DNA from: Stenotrophomonas maltophilia
Lineage (GTDB): Bacteria; Pseudomonadota; Gammaproteobacteria; Xanthomonadales; Xanthomonadaceae
DNA: 64,000 nucleotides
Direction of reading: 5' to 3'
Assembly (NCBI RefSeq): GCF_006970445.1
Contig: NZ_CP033877.1
Span: forward strand, 4,162,750-4,226,749
How positions within the stretch are numbered: the stretch's first letter is position 1; each line of letters opens with the position of its first letter. The position numbers were made by a program, and so were the translations under genes. The notes under the pieces were generated by a model. It saw only the letters and a program-made list of their open reading frames with translations. It did no database searches and had not been told where the DNA came from. Of the stretch, positions 54,915 to 63,077 are shown one piece after another.

Positions 54915-55441
54915 GCCCTCCTCAACCCTTCAACGTCCTGTTCCTGTGCACCGGCAATTCCGCCCGGTCTATCCTGGCCGAGAGCGTCCTGCGCAAGCTT
55001 GGCGATGGCCGCTTCAACGCGCACTCGGCCGGCAGCCATCCCAAGGGTGAGGTTCACCCGCTTGCGATCGAGACGCTGCGTCAGGCCGGCTATCCAGTCG
55101 AGGGCTTGCGCTCCAAGGCGTGGGATGAGTTCGGCGTGCCGGATGCCCCGCGCATGGATTTCGTGTTCACCGTCTGCGACCAAGCCGCCGGCGAGACCTG
55201 CCCGTTCTGGCCGGGACAGCCGGTTACCGCGCACTGGGGCATCGAGGACCCTAGCCACGAAACGCGCGGCGACAAGTGGCAGCGCGCCGCCTTCCGGCAG
55301 GCGCTGGTGTACATGGAGAACCGTATCAAGGCGTTCGTGGCGCTACCGATCCACACGCTGTCGAAGGCGACCTTGACAGCGCAGATAGGCGACATCGGGC
55401 AGTTCGAGGGCACCACGTCGCCCCGACCCGGCGTGGCTTGA
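54911..55441 (+). CDS. arsC: Arsenate reductase, low-molecular-weight phosphatase type
   Basis: A 176-residue arsenate reductase of the LMW-PTP fold. P-loop FLCTGNSARS has the catalytic Cys13 and Arg19. The resolving Cys region HSAGSHPKG.. and VFTVCDQAAGETCPFWPG carries two further Cys used in the thioredoxin- or glutathione-type relay. Conserved Asp in EDPS. Length a little above the S. aureus pI258 ArsC. Overlaps arsR by four bases (ATGA). Confidence 0.92.
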   Translation: MSPPQPFNVLFLCTGNSARSILAESVLRKLGDGRFNAHSAGSHPKGEVHPLAIETLRQAGYPVEGLRSKAWDEFGVPDAPRMDFVFTVCDQAAGETCPFWPGQPVTAHWGIEDPSHETRGDKWQRAAFRQALVYMENRIKAFVALPIHTLSKATLTAQIGDIGQFEGTTSPRPGVA

Positions 55442-55451
55442 GGGAATCATC

Positions 55452-55862
55452 ATGACGCTGACGATCTACCATAATCCTGCCTGCGGCACGTCCCGAAATA
55501 CCTTGGAAATGATCCGCCAGTCCGGCGAAGACCCTAAGGTCATCGAGTACCTGCAGACTCCGCCGACCCGTGAGAAGCTGGTCGAGCTGATCGGCGCGAT
55601 GGGCATCGCGCCTCGCGATCTCTTGCGCCAGAAAGGAACGCCCTTCTCGGAGCTGGGCTTGGGCAATCCCGCGCTCACGGATGACCAACTGGTGGACGCG
55701 ATGATGGCGCACCCCATCCTCATCAACCGTCCCATCGTGGTTTCCGGCCGGGGCGTAGCGCTGTGTCGGCCATCTGAGAAGGTGCTGGCGCTGCTGGAGA
55801 ACCCGGTGTCTTCCTTCACCAAGGAAGACGGCGAAATTGTGACAGCCGGAGCGCCGTTGTGA
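55452..55862 (+). CDS. arsC: Arsenate reductase, glutaredoxin-dependent type
   Basis: A 136-residue ArsC of the E. coli R773 type, unrelated in fold to the preceding reductase. The catalytic Cys11 is in [13 protein letters not shown]; a conserved Arg triad is suggested by [20 protein letters not shown]. Uses glutathione and glutaredoxin as electron donors. Presence of both reductase types in one operon means two redox couples can feed arsenite to the exporter. Its stop overlaps the arsH GTG start. Confidence 0.93.
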   Translation: MTLTIYHNPACGTSRNTLEMIRQSGEDPKVIEYLQTPPTREKLVELIGAMGIAPRDLLRQKGTPFSELGLGNPALTDDQLVDAMMAHPILINRPIVVSGRGVALCRPSEKVLALLENPVSSFTKEDGEIVTAGAPL

Positions 55863-56584
55863 TCGATCGCGTTGCCGCAGATCTGCCAAACATCGACCCC
55901 GCTCAACTTGCACCGATCGACGTCGACGCCCTAACAGGCGCCGGCGACCCGGGCCATCCGCCGCGAATCCTCATCCTCTACGGCTCGCTGCGGGAACGTT
56001 CCTATTCGCGGCTGCTCGCGGAGGAGGTCGGTCGGCTCCTGCGCTGGTACGGCTGCGAGGTGCGCATCTTCGATCCGCATGATTTGCCACTGCCCGACGG
56101 CGCCTCTCCCGATCACCCGAAGGTGAGCGAGCTTCGCAAACTCGCTTACTGGTCCGAGGGTATGGTCTGGGTCAGCCCAGAGCGCCATGGCGCCATGACC
56201 GCCATTATGAAGGCGCAGATCGACTGGATACCTCTGGCCGACGGCGCCAAGCGACCCACACAAGGCAAGACTCTGGCCGTCATGCAGGTTTCCGGCGGCT
56301 CGCAGAGCTTCAATGCAGTGAACCAGCTTCGCGTACTCGGCCGATGGATGCGCATGGTGACCATTCCTAACCAGTCCTCCGTGGCCAAAGCCTTCCAAGA
56401 GTTCGATGAGGCCGGGCGCATGAAGCCATCAGCCTACTATCAGCGTGTCGTTGACGTATGCGAGGAGCTGGTGAAATTTACCTGGCTCGTACGCGGACGC
56501 TCAGCCTACCTGGTCGATCGTTACTCCGAGCGCGTTGAGAACGCCGAAGATCTGTCCAAGCGCGTAAATCAGCGCTCCATCTAA
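55859..56584 (+). CDS. arsH: ArsH flavoprotein
   Basis: A 241-residue NADPH-dependent FMN reductase that oxidises trivalent organoarsenicals or helps against oxidative stress. FMN-binding loop [19 protein letters not shown], the ArsH block [26 protein letters not shown], and [25 protein letters not shown] are typical. GTG start overlapping the ArsC stop. Confidence 0.95.
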   Translation: MIDRVAADLPNIDPAQLAPIDVDALTGAGDPGHPPRILILYGSLRERSYSRLLAEEVGRLLRWYGCEVRIFDPHDLPLPDGASPDHPKVSELRKLAYWSEGMVWVSPERHGAMTAIMKAQIDWIPLADGAKRPTQGKTLAVMQVSGGSQSFNAVNQLRVLGRWMRMVTIPNQSSVAKAFQEFDEAGRMKPSAYYQRVVDVCEELVKFTWLVRGRSAYLVDRYSERVENAEDLSKRVNQRSI

Positions 56585-56601
56585 CCCCGCCGGAGCGCTG
56601 C

Positions 56602-57906
56602 ATGCTTGCCCTCGCGATCTTCATCGCCACCCTCATATTTGTCATTTGGCAGCCTCGCGGGCTCGGCATAGGCTGGTCGGCACTGGCCGGCGCCGCCGTT
56701 GCGTTGGCCACCGGGGTTGTCGGCTGGAACGATGTCGGCACGGTATGGGGAATTGTCTGGGATGCGACGTTCACCTTCGTCGCCCTCATCATCATCTCGC
56801 TCATCCTCGACGCCGCCGGGTTCTTCGCGTGGGCGGCTCTGCATGTGGCCTGCTGGGGCGGCGGCAATGGTCGGAAGCTTTTTCCGCTCATCGTTCTGCT
56901 TGGCGCTGCGATTGCGGCAGTGTTTGCCAACGATGGCGCGGCTCTTCTACTGACGCCGATTGTTCTTGCCATCTTGTTGCGCTTGAACTTTCCGCCTGCA
57001 GGCGCGCTGGCGTTTACTGTGGCCTGCGGCTTTATCGCAGATACGGCCAGCCTGCCGCTCGTGGTCTCTAACCTGGTCAACATCGTTACGGCGAACTTCT
57101 TTGACGTATCGTTCGGGCGCTACGCCGCGATCATGGTACCGGTGAACCTGGTATCGGTCGGAGCTACCTTGGTTGTCCTATGGCTCTGGTTCCGTCGCGA
57201 CATCCCAAGCAGCTATCCAGTCCATGATCTCGAAGCACCCCGTGACGCAATACGCGACATGGCAGTCTTCCGCACCGCCTTGCCCCTTCTCGCAGTGCTA
57301 CTGGTTGCGTACTTTGTAACCGGCCCGCTCGGCGTACCCATAGCCTTGGTGACGGGGGTCGCTGCTCTGGTGCTGATGGGTGTTGCAGGCCGCTGGGCAA
57401 CCGGTGGCCGAGGCGCCACCATGGCCGTGACCCAGATCCTGCGTGACGCGCCCTGGCAGATCGTGCTGTTTTCGATCGGCATGTACCTGGTGGTCTATGG
57501 ACTGGGCAATGCCTGGTTGACCGACGTGGCAAGCGCGGTCTTGGAGTGGCTGGCAACGCAGGGCAGCTTCATGGCGACCGTTGGCACCGGCTTCGCGGTA
57601 GCTGCGCTTGCCTCCATCATGAACAACATGCCGGCAACGCTGGTCGGTGCGCTTGCCATCGACGGGGCAAACGTCCCCGCAGCCACCCGCGAACTGATGA
57701 TCTATGCCAACGTTGTGGGCAATGACCTCGGCCCCAAGCTAACCCCGATCGGGTCGCTGGCGACCCTTCTGTGGTTGCACGTCCTTGGCGGGAAGGGCCA
57801 ACGGATTACGTGGGGGCAGTACATGAAGGTGGGGCTCATCCTGACGCCCCCCGTCCTGTTGGCCACGCTCATCGCGCTCTGGATCTGGCTGCCGTTTGCC
57901 CGATAA
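56602..57906 (+). CDS. arsB: Arsenite efflux protein ArsB
   Basis: A 434-residue inner-membrane arsenite/antimonite exporter with about 11 or 12 hydrophobic segments. Signature sequences are LDAAGFFAWAALHVA, FANDGAALLLTPIVLAIL, ADTASLPLVVSNLVNIV and NNMPATLVGALAID. No arsA gene is present, so it works as a secondary (proton-linked) exporter. Last gene of the ars operon; 17 bases after arsH. Confidence 0.95.
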   Translation: MLALAIFIATLIFVIWQPRGLGIGWSALAGAAVALATGVVGWNDVGTVWGIVWDATFTFVALIIISLILDAAGFFAWAALHVACWGGGNGRKLFPLIVLLGAAIAAVFANDGAALLLTPIVLAILLRLNFPPAGALAFTVACGFIADTASLPLVVSNLVNIVTANFFDVSFGRYAAIMVPVNLVSVGATLVVLWLWFRRDIPSSYPVHDLEAPRDAIRDMAVFRTALPLLAVLLVAYFVTGPLGVPIALVTGVAALVLMGVAGRWATGGRGATMAVTQILRDAPWQIVLFSIGMYLVVYGLGNAWLTDVASAVLEWLATQGSFMATVGTGFAVAALASIMNNMPATLVGALAIDGANVPAATRELMIYANVVGNDLGPKLTPIGSLATLLWLHVLGGKGQRITWGQYMKVGLILTPPVLLATLIALWIWLPFAR

Positions 57907-58412
57907 CCGCGTTAGCACCACACAGGCAAGCCGCAGAGATCACAATTTCTTCAAGGGCGCCGCCGTGGGCGGCGGCGGCACCGGCCCCGGGTCGTTGAAC
58001 GAAAGCACCACCTGATCAATGTTGAATTGATCTGACAACACCTAGGCAATCACAGCGTGCACCAGGTCAAGGTCAACCGCGGGGGCAGCCACCGTGATGG
58101 TGGCCGCGATCGCGCGGCCAGGCGGCTTGCCCGGGACCAGCCGCAGATCGTCTACCGCCTTCACGCCTGGGTCGGTGAACATCGCCGCCCGGACCTCTTC
58201 CAAGTTGAGCTCGTTCATGAGCTTGGGGACTCCTGGATGATGCGATCGCCGCAGCTGGCCCGGTCGCGATGCAGCCAACGCGAAGCGCAGGTGCGGATCT
58301 GTGCTGATAGCCTTTGGGGTTGGAGCGCTATGGACCAGCGTTGTGGAAAGCACAATCCAACCCGCCGGAGGCTTCCGCAGCTATGCCGAACGGCGATGTA
58401 AGCGTCCTGCAG
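57907..58412. other. 506-base interval after arsB, with a possible small gene remnant
   Basis: No strong gene. A minus-strand frame 58042-58218 encodes 58 residues (MNELNLEEVRAAMFTDPGVK, then AVDDLRLVPG), which recalls the C-terminal domain of cation-diffusion-facilitator proteins (GVxxVHDLxxW) but lacks the rest; it may be a remnant or unrelated. AGGAG lies some way before it. A CAATGTTGAATTGATCTG segment near 58018 looks AT-richer. Confidence 0.3.
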
Positions 58413-58973
58413 TCAACTGCCTAGACCCAGGCCCCAATCACATATGAACTTCTCCTGCTCGCGCGTCTCGACCGCACCCGGCCTCACCTGTCGAACCATG
58501 CGTATGGCCTGCTCGCCAGTGGTGGCCATGCCTGTTCCTAACAGCAACAAGCAGGCTACGGTGCCAGCTCGTCCTAGCCCACCCTTACAGTGCACAACCG
58601 CCCGGCCTCCTCGCAGTAACTCCTGACTGAGTGCTGGGCCCAGTTCACGCCATGCCTCCAAGAAAGCTCTACTGGGAGCTGCGCCGTCTGCGATTGGGAG
58701 CCCATACCACTTGATGCCCTGCGCCATGGTCCGCTCGGGAAGCGCGGCAATCCTAAGCTCATCGAACTCCCATGGCTCTATCAGAGAGATCAAGTACCCC
58801 GCCCCCCATTGGCGAATCGTGGAAAGGTCCACGTCAATGTCACGATTCCACGCCCCCGTCATCGCGAACTCTTGAAATTTCCCGGGCGCGAAAGTTATGC
58901 CTACTGCGCCACCGCTGATTCCAACAGCGAGCGTAGCGATATGAAGTGGATGCGTGTGGCTAGTTCTGCACAT
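58413..58973 (-). CDS. CDKN3-like dual-specificity phosphatase-type protein
   Basis: A 186-residue protein of the cysteine-phosphatase superfamily, closest in pattern to the CDKN3/KAP group. The P-loop VHCKGGLGRAGTVACLL has the H-C-x5-R signature. A general acid region GLPIADGAAPSRAF precedes it. An upstream TTG would add eight residues, but the ATG at 58971-58973 is preferred. Its target is unknown. Cys-phosphatase-like genes are found near arsenic clusters on other islands, but a role in arsenate handling is conjecture. Confidence 0.8.
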   Translation of the reverse strand: MCRTSHTHPLHIATLAVGISGGAVGITFAPGKFQEFAMTGAWNRDIDVDLSTIRQWGAGYLISLIEPWEFDELRIAALPERTMAQGIKWYGLPIADGAAPSRAFLEAWRELGPALSQELLRGGRAVVHCKGGLGRAGTVACLLLLGTGMATTGEQAIRMVRQVRPGAVETREQEKFICDWGLGLGS

Positions 58974-59125
58974 AGTGAAACCCCATCGCGGGAACAAGAG
59001 AGCCGTAGCGCAGCGCGCCTACCCATGCTGCCTGTGACGATCTGTAATCACTCCAGCGGACCGCTCAGGATTGGGGCGCCGGACAGCACAGCAAAGGTGA
59101 TCCTTTTGCCTGTCGCAGGCAACAA

Positions 59126-59191
59126 GTACCAGTAGGCTCACGCTGCATGCGTACCAGTAGGCTCACGCGTGGGCGTACCAGTAGGCTCACG
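59126..59191 (+). repeat. Three direct copies of a 17-base motif (GTACCAGTAGGCTCACG)
   Basis: The 17-mer occurs at 59126-59142, 59151-59167 and 59175-59191 without mismatch, at spacings of 25 and 24 bases. It lies just before an HAD-like gene. Iteron-like arrangement suggests a protein-binding site (operator), or a tandem duplication during decay. Confidence 0.85.
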
Positions 59192-59253
59192 TGATGGACA
59201 GCGGAAGTTTACCGGAGCAAGGTGTATATCCGCCCATCCACCAGAAGCTGCAC

Positions 59254-59697
59254 ATGAAGCCAACCATCCTGGCTTTGGACCTTGAGGGAACGCTCATCTC
59301 CAACGCAGTAAGCCAGATCCCAAGGCCCGGTCTCTTCCGTTTCTTGGAAGACGTCCAATTGCACTTCAGCCAGCTCATGATGTTTACGACGGTGCCCGAA
59401 GAGCGCTTTCGCAACATCGCCAACTTATTGGTTCATGAGGGAAGCGCACCTCCATGGTTTGCGAGCCTTCATTACATCGATTGGACGGGTAACACCAAGG
59501 ATCTGCGGCTAGCCGCACCGCATCTAGGTGAGGCTTTGCTACTAGATGATCATGGCCCCTATGTACACCCAGGGCAGGAGCATCTCTGGGTGCGGATACC
59601 ACTGTTTGCATCTCCCTATGCGCCAGAGGACGATGGACTGGCGATCGCATTTGGACTATTGCTTGATCGCATCAACTCAACGAGTAGCTTCATCTAG
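59254..59697 (+). CDS. FCP1/NIF-like HAD phosphatase
   Basis: A 147-residue protein of the HAD superfamily, NLI-interacting-factor type. Motif I is LALDLEGTLI (D-x-E variant of DxDxT), motif II-like MMFTTVPEERF, and motif III GEALLLDDHGPYV with an acidic pair. The second motif I residue Glu replaces Asp, which may lower phosphatase activity. The ATG at 59254 puts motif I at residue 8; an upstream ATG at 59194 would add 20 residues and start within three bases of the iteron array. No partner gene known. Confidence 0.75.
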   Translation: MKPTILALDLEGTLISNAVSQIPRPGLFRFLEDVQLHFSQLMMFTTVPEERFRNIANLLVHEGSAPPWFASLHYIDWTGNTKDLRLAAPHLGEALLLDDHGPYVHPGQEHLWVRIPLFASPYAPEDDGLAIAFGLLLDRINSTSSFI

Positions 59698-60080
59698 GCG
59701 TCGCTCCAAACAAAGCTAGAGCCCCAAGCCAAAGCGACGGGTACTCTAGGTCGTTCAGAAGCCTCCTCGTACTGCCAAGAGATCCTGTACGACGCCTCCG
59801 TCAAGCGGGATGAACTTGCCACGCAGTGGTGCAGCGCTTCCACAGTTAGTTCCCGACTCGGGTCGTCGTTGCCCAACGGTAGTGACCCGGCCGGTCAGCT
59901 GCGCGGAGCCGGCCAACTACTCGGCGTCTATGTCACGAAGTCAGCGCCCAGCTATCGCCACCTAGACTGGCAGTTCGGTGCGGCTGGCGAGCCTATCGAC
60001 CATTTGGCAGAGATATTGTCAGTACTTCGCGAATTTGGTCCGTTCGAGATCGAGTCTGACGGACTAGCTCGCAGCAATGA

Positions 60081-60212
60081 TTGGGTGAGGCTGAGTGGTT
60101 CCTCTCACCGCACGCATTGCTCGAAGGCGTCGCCCCCGCCGAAGCCCTGGCCACCGATCCGGCACGCGTGTTGCGGGCGGCCCGTAGCGAGTTCGAGCAA
60201 GGTAACTCATAG
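60081..60212 (+). pseudogene. Fragment of an MbcA/ParS-type antitoxin (Xre-antitoxin toxin-binding domain)
   Basis: A 43-residue frame starting at TTG reads GEAEWFLSPHALLEGVAPAE and continues to PARVLRAARSEFEQGN before its stop. WF-x2-P-x2-L-x-G-x2-P and VL-x-AAR match the conserved C-terminal part of DUF2384 antitoxins of RES/Xre and MbcTA systems. The preceding stop codon at 60078-60080 separates it from an overlapping frame at 59869-60309, so the N-terminal part is missing or frameshifted. No toxin gene is seen nearby. Confidence 0.55.
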
Positions 60213-60367
60213 CTACGGGACCGATTCTCTTCGCTGGAAGCGCTCAAATCACCGCTTTGAGGCCGGGATAAACGCTACGCCAGAGTCAGCCGCAGGCTTG
60301 AACTATTGACCATCAGTAATAGAACTAGCAGCCACGCCATGATGGCGGCACGATGCTAATCCACGCG

Positions 60368-60637
60368 TCACCGAACTGGAAAGACACGCATAGTCTTCCA
60401 CTCAGACATCAGAAGCGTGCTCGCCTCGGCAGCACTCATGCCAAGAGCCGAGGTCAGCCTGAGGTACTCGAGCAAGTCCAACCTCCGGGCACCAGCCTCA
60501 ATGGAGGAGATGGTCTGCTGAGGCCAGTCCAGGCGTGAGGCAAGCGATACTTGGCTAATTCCCAAAGCCTCCCGTCTCGCTCGAAGTTGCTCTACGAGAC
60601 GCCGATACGCTTCTTGGTAGATCGTCTTGGTTGCCAT
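60368..60637 (-). CDS. XRE-family helix-turn-helix regulator
   Basis: An 89-residue phage-type repressor-like protein: RRLVEQLRARREALGISQVSLASRLDWPQQTISSIEAGARRLDLLEYLRL contains the complete HTH_3 domain (SQVSLASRLDWPQQTISSIE). Start at the ATG 60635-60637 (MATKTIYQEAYRR). It diverges from the unknown gene at 60760 and probably controls it. Confidence 0.85.
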   Translation of the reverse strand: MATKTIYQEAYRRLVEQLRARREALGISQVSLASRLDWPQQTISSIEAGARRLDLLEYLRLTSALGMSAAEASTLLMSEWKTMRVFPVR

Positions 60638-60759
60638 TCCGCCCACTCGTGGAAGCGGACAGCAATCTATGGTCCATCCTTGCTTTACACGAAAATCATG
60701 TAGACAGCCCAGCTGGCCGCTCGGTAAGATCACTCACTGGTAGGAGCCCTTGGAACTGA

Positions 60760-61566
60760 GTGCGCCATGGCCTTGACCAACCGACCCTCTCGACTCCAAG
60801 GCCAGACTTGGCCTCTCTGGTCGCGTCTCTTGGCCCCTACTACTCGTGCCTGTGGTGTGCGCTTGAAGACTCTGTCACAAGGAATGCGCCAGTCGCCTCA
60901 GATGACGAGCCTGTGCGGAGTTTGCTACGAAGCCTCCAAGCGGCAGGAGTAGTGCTGGCAAATACGAGCGAGTCTTCGTCCACTCGAAGGTCGCTTTACC
61001 ACCCTATCTCTTGGACATACTCTCCAGCGTGGGATGCTCACCCAGCCCTTCGTGGCGCAATAGCCCTTGCCCTGAGGAGCTGGCAAGGGCCAGCCCATAC
61101 GGAAGCTCGGGTCGCTCTCTGGGGGCGGCTTGTCAACGACGAGATCTCTGCCTATTTGGCAAACATCCTTCGACGGCACCGAGTAAGTCCAGAACGGGCA
61201 GACGGCGTCATCGCAATGCAAGAAAGCCCGTGGTTCAATCTCAGTTCGGGCAGACGGCGATATGTCGTTTGGTCGGGGATGCGTGTGGCAGCGAGTGTCA
61301 TGTTGCAGACAGGGATGGATGAAGTGGCAGCCATACAAGCCCTGGGTAAAGAGATGCAACTTAGGTCGCGATGGCTTCAGCGACGTGAGCAAGAAGCTAG
61401 ACTGGGCCCCAGAGAGTTCTGCTTCTTGCCCAATGCCGACTGGCGCAGCCCCATAGTTATTGAAGTCGCGCTAGAGAGCCTCTTGGGATCGAACTGTAAC
61501 TACTGGACCCTGTGCCCTTCCGCATTACGTCTTAGAGACGAGGCAAGATCTAGCCGTCAGCTTTGA
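60760..61566 (+). CDS. Hypothetical island protein
   Basis: A 268-residue protein of unknown family, starting at GTG (MRHGLDQPTLSTPRPDLASL) with GGAG about 12 bases upstream. Soluble, Arg/Trp-rich, with repeats of a WxxLxN type pattern such as ALWGRLVNDEISAYLANIL and QESPWFNLSSGRRRYVVWSGM. It is the last gene before the right island end and is divergent from an XRE regulator. No function can be assigned. Confidence 0.55.
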   Translation: MRHGLDQPTLSTPRPDLASLVASLGPYYSCLWCALEDSVTRNAPVASDDEPVRSLLRSLQAAGVVLANTSESSSTRRSLYHPISWTYSPAWDAHPALRGAIALALRSWQGPAHTEARVALWGRLVNDEISAYLANILRRHRVSPERADGVIAMQESPWFNLSSGRRRYVVWSGMRVAASVMLQTGMDEVAAIQALGKEMQLRSRWLQRREQEARLGPREFCFLPNADWRSPIVIEVALESLLGSNCNYWTLCPSALRLRDEARSSRQL

Positions 61567-61604
61567 GAGGATCGATCACATCAATCTTGGTTCCAGCGAG
61601 CTGC

Positions 61605-61732
61605 GTAGGCAACTACATCGTGCTGCCTAACACTTAGTATTGTGTCATCGTTGCGCAACCGGTGTAGGCAGCACAGACATCGCGTCTCACCGGGGCTTGC
61701 GATCATGCCAATGGAGAGCTTCCAGCGCAAAA
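61605..61732. repeat. Right island end with inverted TAGGCA motifs
   Basis: Gene-free end of the island. GTGCTGCCTA (61620-61629) and TAGGCAGCAC (61665-61674) form a perfect 10-bp inverted repeat, and a third TAGGCA occurs at 61606-61611. The terminal GCTTCCAGCGCAAAA (61718-61732) resembles, inverted, the left-end sequence TTTAGCGCTGATAGC. These are candidate recombinase-binding sites. This gap belongs to the short 3' end described for GInt elements. Confidence 0.55.
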
Positions 61733-61734
61733 TT

Positions 61735-62328
61735 CCAGAGTGGAACCGAAGTGCGTTGGAAACCCTGCGCGAGCCGCTGGAATCCGGCCACATCCGCATC
61801 GCCCGCGCGGCGCGGAGCGTGCAGTATCCCGCACGGTTCCAACTGGTGGCAGCGATGAACCCATGCCCGTGTGGCTGGGCCGGGGACCGTAGCAACCGCT
61901 GCCTGTGCAGCGACGAACGTATCAACCGCTACCGCGCGCGGGTGTCCGGTCCGTTGCTGGACCGCATCGACCTGCACATCAGCGTGGCACGTATGGACGC
62001 GGCGGAGCTGCGGGAGAGTACGCCGCTGGGTGAGCCCAGTGCTACGGTACGTGCACGGGTGGAAGCCGCCCATGCCCGGCAGCAGGCGCGTGGCGGGCTG
62101 AATGCCCATCTGCCACCGGCGGCGCTGCGGGCATGCACGAAGCTGAGCGAGGCCGATCAGGACTTACTGGAGCAGGCAATTGAACGCCTGCAACTTTCCG
62201 CGCGGGCCATGCACCGGATTCTGCGCGTGGCGCGCACGATTGCGGATCTGGCAGGTTGCGAGGTGATCCAGACGGCGCATCTGTCTGAAGCGATTGGCTA
62301 TCGGCAGTTGGATCGGGGAAATGCATGA
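61735..62328 (+). pseudogene. comM: comM 3' part
   Basis: Continues the ComM frame after the island: PEWNRSALETLREPLESGHI, QYPARFQLVAAMNPCPCGW with the zinc-ribbon-like CPCG, and the C-terminal helical domain with LSARAMHRILRVARTIADL. 197 codons to the stop. An in-frame ATG at 61705 inside the island end could start a truncated protein, but without the ATP-binding half it should not work. Confidence 0.93.
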
Positions 62329-62374
62329 GCCTGATTGCCTGGAGCCCTCGTCCGCACGGGAGCAGCAACAATCA

Positions 62375-62426
62375 AAAAAATACCCCGGCCGCATGCCCAG
62401 AAGGACAGAGACGGTACCGGGGTGTA
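62375..62426 (-). terminator. Weak terminator-like hairpin, leftward
   Basis: ACCCCGG (62382-62388) and CCGGGGT (62417-62423) pair over seven bases with a 28-base loop; seven A residues at 62374-62380 give a U tract for leftward transcripts. It would end the small gene at 62569-62931. Confidence 0.35.
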
Positions 62427-62533
62427 CCTGACCACGCTACCGCACGGGAGACAAGCATTGCAATCCGCCGCAGTGGATGCGGCAGGTACATCTGCCACGC
62501 ACGGCCTTCTACCTACAGTTGGACGCGAAGAGC

Positions 62534-62556
62534 GGTCGACTGACAGTCGACCCTAC
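62534..62556 (-). repeat. SMAG-like palindrome
   Basis: GGTCGACTGACAGTCGACC followed by CTAC, i.e. a GTAG-headed unit on the minus strand, just downstream of the minus-strand gene. Confidence 0.7.
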
Positions 62557-62568
62557 CAAGGGCAGGCA

Positions 62569-62931
62569 TCAGGCTGCGGAATCAATCCGCCCGCGCCTCG
62601 CCAGCAACGCCACCCGACGGCTGACCAGCGCGTGGAGCTCCGCCAGCTCCGCCGCCCGGCCAGCCGTCATGTTGTCGCCGAACAGCACCCGCGACAGCCC
62701 CGCCGCCTCGCTGTCCTCCGGGCGCTGCCAACGGTCGCGATAGACCTTCTGGCAGACCAGCCACGCCTGCGGGAGCCCACCGCCGGGCAGCGGGCGGACC
62801 ACGCGTTCGTAGACCTGCCAGAACTGGTACTCGGCCCGCAGGTCGATTGCAGGCGCCACGGACAGCGCCTGCCGGGGCCGTCCTGGGCCCCGGATGCCGA
62901 ACAGCGGGGTTCGCGGGTTGTGCTGTGCCAT
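62569..62931 (-). CDS. Hypothetical protein
   Basis: A 120-residue basic soluble protein, MAQHNPRTPLFGIRGPGRPR onwards with FWQVYERVVRPLPGGGLPQAWLVCQKVYRDRW. Not a family I can name. Two in-frame starts are possible: 62931 and the ATG at 62955; neither has a strong ribosome-binding site. It lies between comM and a TonB-dependent receptor. Confidence 0.55.
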   Translation of the reverse strand: MAQHNPRTPLFGIRGPGRPRQALSVAPAIDLRAEYQFWQVYERVVRPLPGGGLPQAWLVCQKVYRDRWQRPEDSEAAGLSRVLFGDNMTAGRAAELAELHALVSRRVALLARRGRIDSAA

Positions 62932-63025
62932 GCCGACAGCATGACCCAGCAACATTGTGGGAACCTTGCGTCGCCGCCAGAAAATCCCTGTTGTTTGCGC
63001 AAGGCAGGTTTGTAGGCGGGTTTTG

Positions 63026-63064
63026 GGGGTCAGAGCCCTTTGCGCAGCAAAGGGCTCTGACCCC
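63026..63064. repeat. GGGGTCAGA-type perfect hairpin
   Basis: Arms 63026-63043 and 63047-63064, 18 bp perfect with a three-base loop. Outer part GGGGTCAGA is identical to that of the hairpin at 21031; inner part GCCCTTTGC differs. It sits 13 bases beyond the end of the TonB receptor gene and has no T tract. Confidence 0.9.
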
Positions 63065-63077
63065 GCCACCCCTTGCC

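Larger units (their letters stand above)
45193..61734. mobile_element. GInt-like genomic island inserted in comM
   Basis: About 16.5 kb between the comM halves, lower in GC than the chromosome in its outer parts. Structure: left-end promoter, four linked genes for integration (three tyrosine-recombinase-like proteins and one small helical protein), cargo (defence pair, ars operon, miscellaneous genes), and a short gene-free end. That tripartite layout matches published GInt islands, in which ginABCD are needed for movement. Imperfectly similar sequences mark the ends: TTTAGCGCTGATAGC at 45200-45214 and, inverted, TTTTGCGCTGGAAGC at 61732-61718. The exact crossover bases cannot be fixed from one sequence. 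Confidence 0.82.

Noticed and set aside
59869..60309. 146-codon plus-strand gene
   Set aside because: Its second half overlaps a better antitoxin-like frame in another phase and loses protein-like character; kept only as possible remnant.
45200..61732. DDE transposon of the AbaR/tni type in comM
   Set aside because: No tni-type or other DDE transposase is present; the recombination genes are tyrosine-recombinase-like, and the end similarity is imperfect.
44290..62328. comM split caused by sequencing or frameshift error
   Set aside because: The halves are 16.5 kb apart with complete foreign genes between and resume in frame.
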